From an uncultured Cohaesibacter sp. (lineage in GTDB: Bacteria > Pseudomonadota > Alphaproteobacteria > Rhizobiales > Cohaesibacteraceae): 64,000 nucleotides of DNA. Shown piece after piece: positions 15,202 to 24,468 of this stretch. The translations under genes and the position numbers were made by a program. The notes below the pieces were generated by a model. That model saw only the letters and a program-made list of their open reading frames with translations, did not search any database and was not told the origin of the DNA. Position 1 is the stretch's first letter. Each line of letters begins with the position of its first letter. The stretch is from the NCBI RefSeq assembly GCF_963676485.1, contig NZ_OY781114.1:3054501-3118500 (forward strand), written 5' to 3'.

Positions 15202-17421
15202 ATGGCCTCGCGTATGGATTTGTATCGGACCAAGCGCAATGATGATCTTGGTGATCCCAACTATTGGGACCGAAAATTTAAAGACATTGACGCGCGAATT
15301 TCTGCAAATGAAGAGCAGCGCGATACTCTTGAGGAGGTCATTGAGGAAGGGCGTCAGGTCTTTCGTGCAAAGGCCAATGAGGTCTTGCTGCCGTTGATCA
15401 AAGAGGTCCATGATATGGCTGACGTGGGCGCATTCTTGCGCACCACCTCGGCCACTGAGCATGATCTCTCATTGGGCGGTAAGGTCTTCTATATCGATGA
15501 GGGCCATCGTCTTTCTTTTGCCGCTCCTGCCTATGTTACGATTTATCGTATGGAAACCCCTCAAGCTGCAATGCTTGGTGAGGTGGTGTCCTATACCAAG
15601 GAAACCGGTGAGCTGGTCGTTGATGTAACCAAGGCCGAGGGCACTGGTTACGGTGGTGGCTGGACGGTCACGGTGGGCAATCCTTCTGATACCGCTGATG
15701 CTATCGCGGGTGTCTTTCAAGCGCGCGATGAGACAAAGGGCTATAAAAAAGAGGCCAAGCTCGCTCAGGCGGGGGCGGTCACAGCACAAGAGCGCTCAGA
15801 GCGCGCGCGCGGCGAGACCGAGGCATTTGCCCAATCGATCCATAATGATGCGGATCGGGCAGAGGCTGCGATTGATGAGCTGGAAACGATCAATGGCTCT
15901 CAAAGCAAAATCTATCTTGGGGCTTTCGATGTTGACCCGCTGCTCGATCTTAATGGCGATCCGCTGGTTAAAGGGGCCGAATACTACAACACGATCGATA
16001 AGGTCAAAAAGATCTATGATGGCCACGGATGGACGATTTCTTATGTGCCTGTTGGTTCTGAGGTTACGTCTGTTTATGGAAGAATGGGCAATGTCACGGC
16101 TCAGGTTGGTGATTACTCATCTGAGAAAATCACGCGCACGGTTGGTGCTGGCGGTGTGGATGGTGCAACGGTCGAGGCGGCTCTCGCTGATCTGCAATCA
16201 GCCGCTGATGCTGATCGATCAGCCAAGGCTGATAAGGTGCGCAAGGTGACCGGCTCCGGCTTGGCGACGGGTGGCGGTGATTTTAGTGCGGATCGGGTGA
16301 TCAATGTGCCTGAGGCGTCTGACGCTGAGGCTCAACAGGGGACAGACGGCACCAAGGCGATGACTGCGCGGCGCACTAAAACCGCCATTGATGCCTTGGT
16401 GCCTGAGGCTGATACAACAAAGCACGGCAAGGTTAGACTGGCAACGCCAACGCAAGGTAGTCAGGGCATTGCTGGTGTTGTTGTTGATGCTGCTTTGATG
16501 AAAGCGTCCATCGATGCGGCAATCAATGCTCTGGTGGGTGGTGCTCCCGGTACACTCGACCAAATCCATGAGTTGGCTGATGCCATCGGCGATGATCCTA
16601 ATTTTGCTACGACGGTCGCGAACCAGATTGCGTCCAAGCTCGATGCAAGCAACGTTACCGCATGGGCCTTGCAAAATCTGCTTGGTGCAGGTGGGGCGAG
16701 CACAGTGCGTTCTAATCTTAGTGTGATGTCATCAACCGATATCAACAGCGCCTTGAGTGACAAATCCAACAACGGTCATACCCATGATGACCGGTATTAC
16801 ACCAAGTCAATCTCTGATGAACGTTTCCTCGGGATTGATGCCACCGCAGCCAACGCCACCAAACTGGGAGGGCATCTGGCGAGCTATTTCGCCTCTGCTG
16901 CCAGCTTGAGCAACTATTACAACAAAACAACGGCTGATGGCCGCTACTTGGGAAAGACTGCAAAGGCTGCTGATAGTGACAAGCTAGGCGGCAAAAACGC
17001 CAGTGAATATATCACCGCCATAGCGATCCTCGAGGATCAAAAGCCACAAGGAACAAGCCCTCAAGCCGGAAAAACCGCTTGGTACACTAGGGATATAAAC
17101 ACTGAAGTAAGTGACCCGAACGGAATAGTTACATTAGCGAGCAATCAATTCACTGTGTCAAAAGATTGCTATGCCATTATATCAGTGCCGGGACGTGACC
17201 TGTCAATAAACCGTCTTTGGAACGTAACTGACGCAATTTCTGCTACAGGGGTTGCGGCTACTTATTCTGGTGGTGGATATACTTATCCAAATACATTTTA
17301 TGCTCCTTTGACCGCTGGCAAGACCTACGAGGTGCAGCAGAGAGATAATGCTGTATCGGGGAGTGGAGTAGTTACAAATGTTGGTGTTGAAGTTTACACG
17401 CGCGTTTTACTGATTGGTTAG
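15202..17421 (+). CDS. Tail fibre protein
   Basis: 739 residues, with AGGAG eight bases before ATG 15202. Residues 1-240 are helical and charged with a KVFYIDEGHRLSFAAPAYVT domain. A middle repeat region carries classic fibre units: DDRYYTKSISDERFL and YYNKTTADGRYL, then ATKLGGHLASYF and SDKLGGKNASEY. HTHDDRYYT is the motif shared by many phage fibres. The last 120 residues (from about 17080) form a beta-rich tip coded by clearly more A+T-rich DNA than the shaft, which suggests the receptor-binding tip was exchanged. It would set which cells the particle binds. A chaperone-like gene follows. Confidence 0.88.
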   Translation: MASRMDLYRTKRNDDLGDPNYWDRKFKDIDARISANEEQRDTLEEVIEEGRQVFRAKANEVLLPLIKEVHDMADVGAFLRTTSATEHDLSLGGKVFYIDEGHRLSFAAPAYVTIYRMETPQAAMLGEVVSYTKETGELVVDVTKAEGTGYGGGWTVTVGNPSDTADAIAGVFQARDETKGYKKEAKLAQAGAVTAQERSERARGETEAFAQSIHNDADRAEAAIDELETINGSQSKIYLGAFDVDPLLDLNGDPLVKGAEYYNTIDKVKKIYDGHGWTISYVPVGSEVTSVYGRMGNVTAQVGDYSSEKITRTVGAGGVDGATVEAALADLQSAADADRSAKADKVRKVTGSGLATGGGDFSADRVINVPEASDAEAQQGTDGTKAMTARRTKTAIDALVPEADTTKHGKVRLATPTQGSQGIAGVVVDAALMKASIDAAINALVGGAPGTLDQIHELADAIGDDPNFATTVANQIASKLDASNVTAWALQNLLGAGGASTVRSNLSVMSSTDINSALSDKSNNGHTHDDRYYTKSISDERFLGIDATAANATKLGGHLASYFASAASLSNYYNKTTADGRYLGKTAKAADSDKLGGKNASEYITAIAILEDQKPQGTSPQAGKTAWYTRDINTEVSDPNGIVTLASNQFTVSKDCYAIISVPGRDLSINRLWNVTDAISATGVAATYSGGGYTYPNTFYAPLTAGKTYEVQQRDNAVSGSGVVTNVGVEVYTRVLLIG

Positions 17422-17432
17422 GAAGTATATCA

Positions 17433-17858
17433 ATGAAATATGCACTCGTAATTGATGGAGTGGTTGACACCATTTCCTTCGAACAGTTTTTTTCTGATTG
17501 GGAGCCCGTTCCAGATGATGTGTTTGCTGGGCACATAGACAATGGCGACGGCACATTTTCGGCTCCACCGATAGCTGCCTCAGTGCCAACTCAGGATGAC
17601 TACACCAAGGCTATTCAGGCTTTGTTTGAGGAGACCGCCAGTAGCCGCCGTTACGAGCAAGGTGCCACTGCTTTTGCCACCTATGTCAACTCGAAGGACA
17701 CTGAATGGGCGGCGGAAGCGCAGGCATTCGTCGCTTGGCGCGACACCGTTTGGCGCTATGCCTATCAGCAGCTTGACGCTGTTCAATCCGGAGATCGTGA
17801 ACAGCCAAGCGTTGGAGAGCTTCTCGCCGAGCTGCCGAAGCCAAACTGGCCAGCCTAG
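17433..17858 (+). CDS. Tail fibre assembly-type protein
   Basis: 141 residues. The N-terminus (MKYALVIDGVVDTISFEQFF) looks like the fibre assembly/XkdW-like pattern of a short beta start naming an input parameter. The C-terminal half (DDYTKAIQALFEETASSRRY, EAQAFVAWRDTVWRYAYQQL) is the helical domain common in proteins coded after fibre genes, with W-R-D-x-x-W. It probably helps trimerise the fibre. It starts 11 bp after the fibre gene and is followed by a terminator. Confidence 0.65.
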   Translation: MKYALVIDGVVDTISFEQFFSDWEPVPDDVFAGHIDNGDGTFSAPPIAASVPTQDDYTKAIQALFEETASSRRYEQGATAFATYVNSKDTEWAAEAQAFVAWRDTVWRYAYQQLDAVQSGDREQPSVGELLAELPKPNWPA

Positions 17859-17913
17859 GCTAAATTGAAAGCCCGGCTCGTCTGAGCCTCACCAAAATCA
17901 ATACCCTCTCACC

Positions 17914-17945
17914 ACCCGCCTGACGCCTGTCAGAGCGGGTTTTTT
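17914..17945 (+). terminator. Rho-independent terminator between fibre and sheath genes
   Basis: ACCCGC and CTGAC pair with GTCAG and GCGGGT around a short loop, with a run of T. The sheath gene's SD follows 10 bp later. Confidence 0.85.
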
Positions 17946-17971
17946 CATGTCTCTCTGAATGGAGAAAAACT

Positions 17972-19246
17972 ATGTCAGAAATTGCTGTCGGTCTGTCGGG
18001 TCGTTGGGATCTGTCCAATCAGGCCCGACCGATCAAGCAGGCTGATTTTGGCGTGCCGAGTGTGACCGGTATCTGCCAGAATTTGCCAGAAGGAACCGAG
18101 CAAAACCGCTGCTATACGGTTGCCACCAATGACCCCGATTTGGTCCCTCGCTTTGGTGAGGGGGATCTGGTCGATCAGATCCGCGCCATCGGTCGCGGCC
18201 TGCCAAGTGGCAAGCAAGCGCTCAATGTGACGGTGGTCCCGGTCAAGGATAGCGCCGAGACTGACCCGACCACAAAACGCGATGCCAATATCGCGGCCTT
18301 GCGCGGTCTGGATGATCAGAAAACCGGTGTCTATGCCCTCAAGCATGCGGTCGCTCAAGGGGCGCTCATGCCGCGTCTCAACACGATCGCGGGCGGTTAC
18401 GATGCCTTCATCCAAGACAATACCGCAAACCCCATTGTGACGGCGTTGACGGCGGTCAACGCCTCAACCTTTGGTCACGCCTTTATCAATGGCCCTAACA
18501 GCACCGAGGTCGAGGCCAAGGCGGTGCGCTCGCTCTATTCGGATCCGAGCCTCACGATGATTGAGACCGGTGTGCAGATTACCGATGAGAGCAACAATCT
18601 GGAGACGGTCGGGGCGTCTGGCTTCGTGGCCGGTTTGCAAGCGGCGGTCGATGCCGAGCATGATGGCGTGCCGTCTCATGTGGCTGGCAATCGGGCTTTG
18701 CGCATTGCCGCGCCGGGCCGTGAGATGACCTTTGATTGGATGGATCCATCGACGGAAGGTCAGCGGCTCCTCAATGCGCAATGTGACATTATCGTGCGAG
18801 GCCGCGTTGGGGGTGACTTCTCGGCGGGTGAGGGCGGCATGATCCTTGTGACTTGCAACACTTTGTCCAGTGATCCGCTGGAGCGATATTACAACGTGGT
18901 GAGAATGCAAAATTACATCCTGCTCACGCTGTTGCGTTCTTACAAGGTGTTCCTGCTCAAATACAACATGAACCCCAAGCGGGCGATCAAGGCTGTCATC
19001 AAACAGACCAACAATTGGCTGGTGGGGATGGCTCAGCGGGAAATCATTTATTCCGCGCCCAAGGTGCTGTTTGTGCCTGATGCTGAAACGCCAAGCGATT
19101 GGCGTAAAGGCAAACTGGCCTTTACCGGTCGCGCTGAGCCGCGTGCCCCTCTCACGCAGATCGATCTGTCTATGGAGCGCGACGATGCCGGCATTGAGCT
19201 GGAGATCGCAGAACTCGAAACCTTTGCCAAAAATCTGAGCCTGTAA
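17972..19246 (+). CDS. FI: Contractile tail sheath protein FI
   Basis: 424 residues of the phage sheath family. The N-terminal strand region (FGVPSVTGICQNLPEG), the variable domain, and the conserved C-terminal core (RALRIAAPGREMTFDWMDPS, QCDIIVRGRVGG, RAEPRAPLTQIDL) are present. The sheath contracts to drive the tube through the target envelope, so its presence shows a contractile (myovirus-type) tail. GGAG precedes the ATG. It is followed 12 bp later by the tube gene. Confidence 0.95.
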   Translation: MSEIAVGLSGRWDLSNQARPIKQADFGVPSVTGICQNLPEGTEQNRCYTVATNDPDLVPRFGEGDLVDQIRAIGRGLPSGKQALNVTVVPVKDSAETDPTTKRDANIAALRGLDDQKTGVYALKHAVAQGALMPRLNTIAGGYDAFIQDNTANPIVTALTAVNASTFGHAFINGPNSTEVEAKAVRSLYSDPSLTMIETGVQITDESNNLETVGASGFVAGLQAAVDAEHDGVPSHVAGNRALRIAAPGREMTFDWMDPSTEGQRLLNAQCDIIVRGRVGGDFSAGEGGMILVTCNTLSSDPLERYYNVVRMQNYILLTLLRSYKVFLLKYNMNPKRAIKAVIKQTNNWLVGMAQREIIYSAPKVLFVPDAETPSDWRKGKLAFTGRAEPRAPLTQIDLSMERDDAGIELEIAELETFAKNLSL

Positions 19247-19258
19247 GGAGCTGACCCC

Positions 19259-19777
19259 ATGGCGCAAAAATTCAAGGTAATGAAGCGGGTTGCAGCAACC
19301 TGCTCTGAGCTGCCCGATCAGGTCTTTGCTGAGCTGATCGAGGAATTGGGCTTTCCCGCTCTGGTGGATGGCTATGAGGATTTTGACGGTGCGGGTGCAT
19401 CCGGCCCGACCATTGAGATCAGCACCGGCCAAATGGAAAAGCTGACCATGACCCTCAAGATGCTGGGCAACCATTCGGATCTCTATGCGGTATTCCGCAA
19501 AAAGGCCGTCTGGACCTTCACCGGCGTTGTTGAGAATGAGGTGACCGGCGAGAAAGTGCCGCATGAGGTCACTGCCACCTGTCGCCTTGGCGGCATCACA
19601 CCTGAGGCCAAAAATCGAACGGGCCTCCACAAGCATGACTATGAGCTGAAAAGCATTATGGCGGCTGAGATCTCCGAGAATGGCAAAGAGCTGTTTGGGT
19701 GGGCGTGGGGCGAAAGTCCTCGCTTTGCCGGTGTCAAGATCGAGGCCGAAGACGATGCAATCCTCGGCCTTGTCTAA
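19259..19777 (+). CDS. FII: Tail tube protein FII
   Basis: 172 residues matching the P2 FII family: an N-terminal QKFKVMKRVAATCSELPDQV, GPTIEISTGQMEKLTMTLKM, a TATCRLGG-type strand and a YELKSIMAAEISENGKELFG end. It polymerises into the inner tube around the tape measure. AAGGAG lies before the ATG. It is followed by a terminator, as sheath and tube are usually made in excess over what follows. Confidence 0.93.
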   Translation: MAQKFKVMKRVAATCSELPDQVFAELIEELGFPALVDGYEDFDGAGASGPTIEISTGQMEKLTMTLKMLGNHSDLYAVFRKKAVWTFTGVVENEVTGEKVPHEVTATCRLGGITPEAKNRTGLHKHDYELKSIMAAEISENGKELFGWAWGESPRFAGVKIEAEDDAILGLV

Positions 19778-19801
19778 GACTTGAAAATTTACCTCCCCTG
19801 A

Positions 19802-19824
19802 GGCGGGCTTGTGGCCCGCCTTTT
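19802..19824 (+). terminator. Rho-independent terminator after the tube gene
   Basis: GGCGGGC/GCCCGCC with a TTGTG loop and TTTTCTC after it. It lies 20 bp before the start of E. Confidence 0.8.
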
Positions 19825-19844
19825 CTCACTCAAAGGAAAGACCC

Positions 19845-20084
19845 ATGACCGAGAGCAAAAAGAAACTCACCTTTTCCGATCTCATCTTTAAGGAGCCAAC
19901 CGGTGGCGATATTATTGATTATTATGCTGCGCTTGATGAAAATGAGCCGGTCCTTGTGAGCTATGCCAGGGCGGCTGCTCTTCTAGCCGATGTGACGCTT
20001 GATGATATCCGCTCGATGCCTGAAAAGGACTTCTGGGCGGCTGCAGCGCGCGGTAAAGCGGCTTTTTTTCCAGATCTGATCTAG
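19845..20084 (+). CDS. E: Tail assembly chaperone E
   Basis: 79 residues, SD AAAGGAAAG before ATG 19845. TFSDLIFKEPTGGDIIDYYA and MPEKDFWAAAARG fit the P2 gpE family of tail chaperones, which hold the tape measure during assembly. The gene ends soon after an in-frame T7 run (20063-20069), where a share of ribosomes would shift by -1 to make the longer E+E' product, as in P2 and most long-tailed phages. Confidence 0.88.
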   Translation: MTESKKKLTFSDLIFKEPTGGDIIDYYAALDENEPVLVSYARAAALLADVTLDDIRSMPEKDFWAAAARGKAAFFPDLI

Positions 20085-20248
20085 TTTCTGATTTTACCAA
20101 AGCTAACCCGATCAAAGTGGATCTTTACCGGGTCTGCTTTGAGATCGCGTCAGAGACCGGTTGGTCTCTGACTGATCTGATGGCCCTGCCTCTTGGTGAG
20201 CTGGGCTTTCTCCATTCCCTGATATCTGACGGGCCGTCAGCCGAGTGA
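20063..20248 (+). CDS. E': E' extension made by -1 frameshift
   Basis: The slippery run T-TTT-TTT is in the exact X-XXY-YYZ phase with E. The -1 frame then reads SRSDLVSDFTKANPIKVDLY and on through WSLTDLMALPLGELGFLHSL to TGA 20246, giving a fused product of about 134 residues. The W-x-x-x-x-L-x-x-x-P-x-x-E-L-x-F segment is typical of E'-type C-termini. The last 16 bases form part of a terminator hairpin. Confidence 0.85.
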   Translation, partial: FFSRSDLVSDFTKANPIKVDLYRVCFEIASETGWSLTDLMALPLGELGFLHSLISDGPSAE

Positions 20249-20264
20249 TCGGCTGGCGGCTTTT
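20233..20264 (+). terminator. Rho-independent terminator before the tape measure gene
   Basis: GCCGTCAGCCGA and TCGGCTGGCGGC pair over 12 positions (one G-T pair) around GTGA, followed by TTTTCTTTT. The stem covers the end of E'. The tape measure SD (GGAGG) comes six bases after the T tract. Confidence 0.85.
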
Positions 20265-20280
20265 CTTTTGGAGGCGCACC

Positions 20281-22689
20281 ATGTCAACGCGGGAAATCGA
20301 AACCAAACTAACGGTGCAGGGTGTCGATAAGCTCACCGGGTCTCTCGGCAAAATGTCCGGCGCGGCTGGCAAATTCGTTACCAAGACAAAGCGTGAGTTG
20401 GGCCAGCTCCAAAAACTGCGCGGGCCGGTCAAGCTGATCGAGGATTTCCGCAAGGCTGAAAGTCAACTCGGTAAGTCGGCAACCACAATGAAGGCCGCGA
20501 GAAAGCGAGCCAAAGAGCTTGGTCAGGCTTTCAAGAATGCGACTCGACCAACCGCGAAAATGCGGGTTGAGCTGGAGCGGACGCAAAGTGCTGCGAGAAA
20601 GGCCCCCTCAAAATTCAAGGCCAACTCTGGGGCACTCAAGACTGCCGGGATCCATACCGGTCTCGGGGTCTTGTCTGTCTTGAAAAATCCGGTCGATGAG
20701 GCAAAGAATTTTGAGGAGGAAATGGTCGCAGTTGGCGCTGTGACCCGCACGCTCCGCGACAAGAAAAAATTTGGTCAGTTGCGCGATCAGGCGCTCCGGT
20801 TGGGGGAGACCACAAGTTTTACCAATGTCGATGCAGCAAGCGCTCAGCGCTTTCTTAGTATCGCAGGTATGTCGGTGTCCGACATTCTCAGCTCTATGCC
20901 TTCGGTCCTCAACCTGTCCAAGGCCGGGCGTATCGATCTTGCTGGTACGGCGGACATTGCCTCCAATATCATGTCTGGTTATGGCATGACCGGTAAGGAT
21001 ATGGGGCGGATTTCTGATGTGCTGGTTGGCACTTTCAACCGGTCCAAAGTCAACGTGAAACAGATTAGCGAAACCCTCGAATATGTCGGGCCAAAAGCCA
21101 AGGCGGCGGGGCTAGAGCTGGAGTATGTTGCAGCGGCTACCGGCAAACTTGGAGACGCCGGTATTCAGGGCTCAATGGCTGGTGCGGCGCTTAATACTGT
21201 TATCTCTCGCCTTTCTGGCCCGCCTAAAATGGCGAAAAAGGCCCTTGCGCGCCTCGGCGTTGAAACCAAGGATCTCAATGGCAATCTCAGGCCATTTGAG
21301 GAACTGCTCGATGAGATCGCTGATAAAATGAAAGATCTCGGCAGTGCTGAGCAGATCGAGTTGACCAAGAAAATCGCAGGTGAGGAGGGTTCACGTGCTT
21401 TCACTGTTCTGTTGGAGCAAAGGGCGCATATAAAAAAGCTGCGTGATGAGCTGAAAGCTGCAAAAGGTGAGGCCAAGGAAATGGCCTCCATTATGGGAGA
21501 CAATGCAGCGGGTGATGAGAAAGTCTTGGAGGCGGCATGGTCGGCGTTCAAGACGGAAATCGGCACTCAGCTTTTGCCCTACTATCGCGAGCTTTTGCAG
21601 ACCACCACCGAGCTGATCAATGCCGGGCGTGAATGGGTCAAGGCCAACCCGGAATTGACCAAGACTATTGCTGTGTTAGCTGGGGCCGTTGGCTCCCTGT
21701 TGGTGTTCGGCGGAGGTGCTGCCTTTGCTTTCGCTGGGGTTGTTGGGTCCTTTACCTTGCTTAAGGCAACCTTGAAGGCTGGGGGCTTGGTGCGGGCTCT
21801 CGGCTCGTTTGGCAGTGCGCTAGATGACTATTCGACCAAGGCCGACAACGTGACCACTAAAAATGGCAGATTGTGGCGGTCCTTTAAAGGACTGCTGAAA
21901 AAAGGCGGGTCTGCTCTGTTGTCGCGGGGTGGTTTGGCTACTGTTGGTGCTTTGGCTTTGCCATTGGCACTCTATTCGGCGGGCCGTAAGGATGCCGAGC
22001 GTGCAAAGGCTGACCCCGATGCGTGGCTCAGCAAGTTTAATGGAATGAAACCTCAGGATGACGTTGAAAGGGCTATACTTTGGCAGCATTCTCAGCGAAT
22101 TGGAAGCGGCTTCGCGCCGAGCAATGAGCTGACGAAAGCCAGAGAGCGGCTGCATTTTTACCGGAATGCTGACCCTGAAACGCGTGCAAAGTTTGCTGAG
22201 AATGCAAAGCAGACTATTGCGAGCATGAAAGCGGCTCTGGACGCAGCGGCAACGGATGTGCATGCCTCGCCCTTGCCGTCTGCTTTGAATGAGCAAGCTA
22301 CTGGAGTGCGCTCCTCGCCTCTTACTCAGGCCTTGGCGGAAAAGGCGGCGCAAATCCGATCCGTCAATGTGTCGGGCGGGGCCGCGTCCAAGCCGGTCGA
22401 TGGCCAAAGGACCGTGGGTGGTCCGGGTTATGCCGGGGCTTCCTATCAAGTCAATGAGGATGGCACTGAGGTTGCCACATTCGCCAAGAATGGCCGTGTT
22501 TTATCCCGCAAGGATAGCATGGCGGCGGTCGCTGGCCAGCGGGGCGGCGGGGATGTCTTCGCGCCTCAGATCCATATTAGCGGCGGCGGTATGGATCCGT
22601 CTGCGATTGCTCAGGCTGTTCGGGCCGAGCTTGAACGGCTTTGGCATGACCAAAAGATGAGCAGCTTTCACAATTCGGAGTTTGCGTGA
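20281..22689 (+). CDS. T: Tape measure protein T
   Basis: 802 residues, GGAGG six bases before ATG 20281. A helical coiled N-terminus (about 1-140), the TP901-type core (about 150-330: VGAVTRTLRDKKKFGQLRDQ, TSFTNVDAASAQRFLSIAGM, GMTGKDMGRISDVL, KLGDAGIQGSMAG), and hydrophobic segments near 455-515 (LAGAVGSLLVFGGGAAFAFA) are typical of tape measures, which set tail length and help cross the membrane. A length of 802 suggests a tail of about 120 nm by the usual 1.5 Angstrom per residue rule (inference). It is preceded by E/E', its chaperones. Confidence 0.93.
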   Translation: MSTREIETKLTVQGVDKLTGSLGKMSGAAGKFVTKTKRELGQLQKLRGPVKLIEDFRKAESQLGKSATTMKAARKRAKELGQAFKNATRPTAKMRVELERTQSAARKAPSKFKANSGALKTAGIHTGLGVLSVLKNPVDEAKNFEEEMVAVGAVTRTLRDKKKFGQLRDQALRLGETTSFTNVDAASAQRFLSIAGMSVSDILSSMPSVLNLSKAGRIDLAGTADIASNIMSGYGMTGKDMGRISDVLVGTFNRSKVNVKQISETLEYVGPKAKAAGLELEYVAAATGKLGDAGIQGSMAGAALNTVISRLSGPPKMAKKALARLGVETKDLNGNLRPFEELLDEIADKMKDLGSAEQIELTKKIAGEEGSRAFTVLLEQRAHIKKLRDELKAAKGEAKEMASIMGDNAAGDEKVLEAAWSAFKTEIGTQLLPYYRELLQTTTELINAGREWVKANPELTKTIAVLAGAVGSLLVFGGGAAFAFAGVVGSFTLLKATLKAGGLVRALGSFGSALDDYSTKADNVTTKNGRLWRSFKGLLKKGGSALLSRGGLATVGALALPLALYSAGRKDAERAKADPDAWLSKFNGMKPQDDVERAILWQHSQRIGSGFAPSNELTKARERLHFYRNADPETRAKFAENAKQTIASMKAALDAAATDVHASPLPSALNEQATGVRSSPLTQALAEKAAQIRSVNVSGGAASKPVDGQRTVGGPGYAGASYQVNEDGTEVATFAKNGRVLSRKDSMAAVAGQRGGGDVFAPQIHISGGGMDPSAIAQAVRAELERLWHDQKMSSFHNSEFA

Positions 22690-23129
22690 TGTCTGATCTA
22701 TTTGTCATTGATGGGGTGGTGATCAAAGGGCAGGTCTTTGGTGGGCTGAGATCCTCCCAATCGACCTCTGCGCGGGTCGCTCGCAAGGGCGTGCTGGGTG
22801 GTCGGCAAACTCATGAGAAAATCGGCAAGGGTGACAAGAAATTCACCCTTCAGGGCAAGATAGCGCCTTTCGAGCTTGGTGGCTTTCCTGAGGTCACCGG
22901 GCTTGAGGAGGCGTGTGATAATGCAACCCCGGTTTTTGTGGCGCGTGGTGATGGGTCGGTTATGGGCTGGTATACAATCACGTCTTGCGAGATGTCTGAC
23001 AGGCATTTGAGTGGTCGCGGGATCGGCCGGGTGATTGATGTCAGTCTTGACCTGGAATTGACACTCAAGCCGGATCTGGCAGCTGCCATGACCAGGCTCA
23101 AAAATCTGATGGAAAGGCTCGGCTTGTGA
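22689..23129 (+). CDS. U: Tail protein U
   Basis: 146 residues: VIDGVVIKGQVFGGLRSSQS, a KFTLQGKIAPFELGGFPEVT segment and WYTITSCEMSDRHL match the P2 gpU family, a tail tube completion protein. The start overlaps the tape measure stop (GTGATG), and its end overlaps X in the same way. Confidence 0.88.
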   Translation: MSDLFVIDGVVIKGQVFGGLRSSQSTSARVARKGVLGGRQTHEKIGKGDKKFTLQGKIAPFELGGFPEVTGLEEACDNATPVFVARGDGSVMGWYTITSCEMSDRHLSGRGIGRVIDVSLDLELTLKPDLAAAMTRLKNLMERLGL

Positions 23130-23356
23130 TGTCTGGTTATGAAGTGATCAAGGTCAGGGTGACCGGCCTGAAACTATCAGGCCTGCTCTGGTCGCATTAC
23201 CGGCGGCGCATTGTGGGTGCGGTTGAGGAGGTGTTGCACCTTAATGCCGGTCTGTCGGCTTTTGTCGAGCTGCCGCTCGGAATTGAGATCAAGGTGCCGG
23301 TCGCCTCCAGCTTTGAGGCGGCTGAGCAAGTCACTGCAGTGAGGATTTTTGACTGA
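23129..23356 (+). CDS. X: Tail protein X (LysM-like)
   Basis: 75 residues. YEVIKVRVTGLKLSGLLWSH, VEEVLHLNAGL and LPLGIEIKVP form a single LysM-like fold characteristic of P2 gpX, part of the spike-hub. It is coded between U and D as in P2, with overlapping stops and starts. Confidence 0.88.
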   Translation: MSGYEVIKVRVTGLKLSGLLWSHYRRRIVGAVEEVLHLNAGLSAFVELPLGIEIKVPVASSFEAAEQVTAVRIFD

Positions 23357-24396
23357 TGGGTGCAAGTTATTATGCGGTGTCAATCGCTGGTCAATTGCGC
23401 CTTTCCAGTGAGGATAACCCGGCGCGGGTGATCAGCCTGACGATCAATGACCCTGATGAGGCGGCGGCGACCGCTTCCCTGACGCTCGATGACAAGGATG
23501 GGGTTATCTATTTGCCGCAAAAGAATGATCCGGTGTCGATCACCTTGGGGCGGTCGAAAGGTGGCGCGCAAGAGACCTTCCGGGGCAAGGTGAGCAATGT
23601 TACCTCAAGCGGTGGCAATGGTGGCCGGACCCTATCGGTTTTGGCTGATGCGGCAGACCTGACAGGCAAGGCAAAACAGCCCTTGCAAAAGAGCTGGCAA
23701 AATAAGTCTGTCAAAGACATTTTGACCGATGCGGCAAAAGAGGCTGGTCTCCAGCCTCCTCGCATTGATGAGGCAATCGGCAAAATCATCCGTGTCAGCG
23801 AGGTGGCCGATGGCGAGAGCTATCTGGAATTTGCCAAGCGCATAGGTCGTGAGGTTGGCGGCAAGTCAAGCCTGTTTGATGACTTGCCGGTCATGATCGA
23901 GGCCAATGGTGGCAAGTCTGCGAGCGGTCGCTCGCTCGTGCCGGTCGATGTCATTTGGGCGGACCAGTCGCCCAATCTGACCGGCTGGTCGATCTCACCA
24001 AAGCAAAGCCGGTTCGCGCATTCCGCCTTTGCAGCGCGCTATTTTGATTTTGAAAAGGGCGAGGTGGTTGAGGTTGAGGCCGAGGGCCAGAAAGAGGCTA
24101 AGGCCAAAGCGCGCTCCAGCGCTTCGCTCAAGGCCACAAAAGAAGAGGCTGAGGTTGCGGCCAAGTCAGACAAGGAAGGCGCTGAGCGGGCTGCTGCGAA
24201 CGGTACAATCACCTGTGATGGTAACCCTGCGATCTTTGCGGGCGGTCTGATCAACCTGAAAGGCGCGCGGGCTGGGGTGGATGGCCAATATAGGGTCAAG
24301 AGCTGCACCCATACGCTCAACGCCTCAGGCTATCTTTGCAGCTTGCAAGTCGAACTGCCAAAGGGTGGGGCCGGTAAAGACAACCGGTCCCAATAG
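23356..24396 (+). CDS. D: Late control protein D / baseplate hub
   Basis: 346 residues. YYAVSIAGQLRLSSEDNPAR, LSLTINDPDEAAATASLTLDDKDGVIYLP-type N-terminus, LQKSWQNKSVKDILTDAAKE, and a C-terminal G-L-I-N-L-K-G half are the gpD/gp27 hub family. The hub holds the spike (V) and the tube. The Ala/Lys-rich stretch near 245-285 is a linker. It is the last gene of the tail block. Confidence 0.9.
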   Translation: MGASYYAVSIAGQLRLSSEDNPARVISLTINDPDEAAATASLTLDDKDGVIYLPQKNDPVSITLGRSKGGAQETFRGKVSNVTSSGGNGGRTLSVLADAADLTGKAKQPLQKSWQNKSVKDILTDAAKEAGLQPPRIDEAIGKIIRVSEVADGESYLEFAKRIGREVGGKSSLFDDLPVMIEANGGKSASGRSLVPVDVIWADQSPNLTGWSISPKQSRFAHSAFAARYFDFEKGEVVEVEAEGQKEAKAKARSSASLKATKEEAEVAAKSDKEGAERAAANGTITCDGNPAIFAGGLINLKGARAGVDGQYRVKSCTHTLNASGYLCSLQVELPKGGAGKDNRSQ

Positions 24397-24468
24397 TTGC
24401 GATTTAGACTTGCGTTTAATGGGTATTATTGCTTAGTATACCAAGAGTTGTAAACGGGAGGAGTGTAT

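Noticed and set aside
18464-19636. 390-codon reverse frame opposite the sheath and tube genes
   Set aside because: A shadow of two well-identified structural genes; no SD and no recognisable protein.
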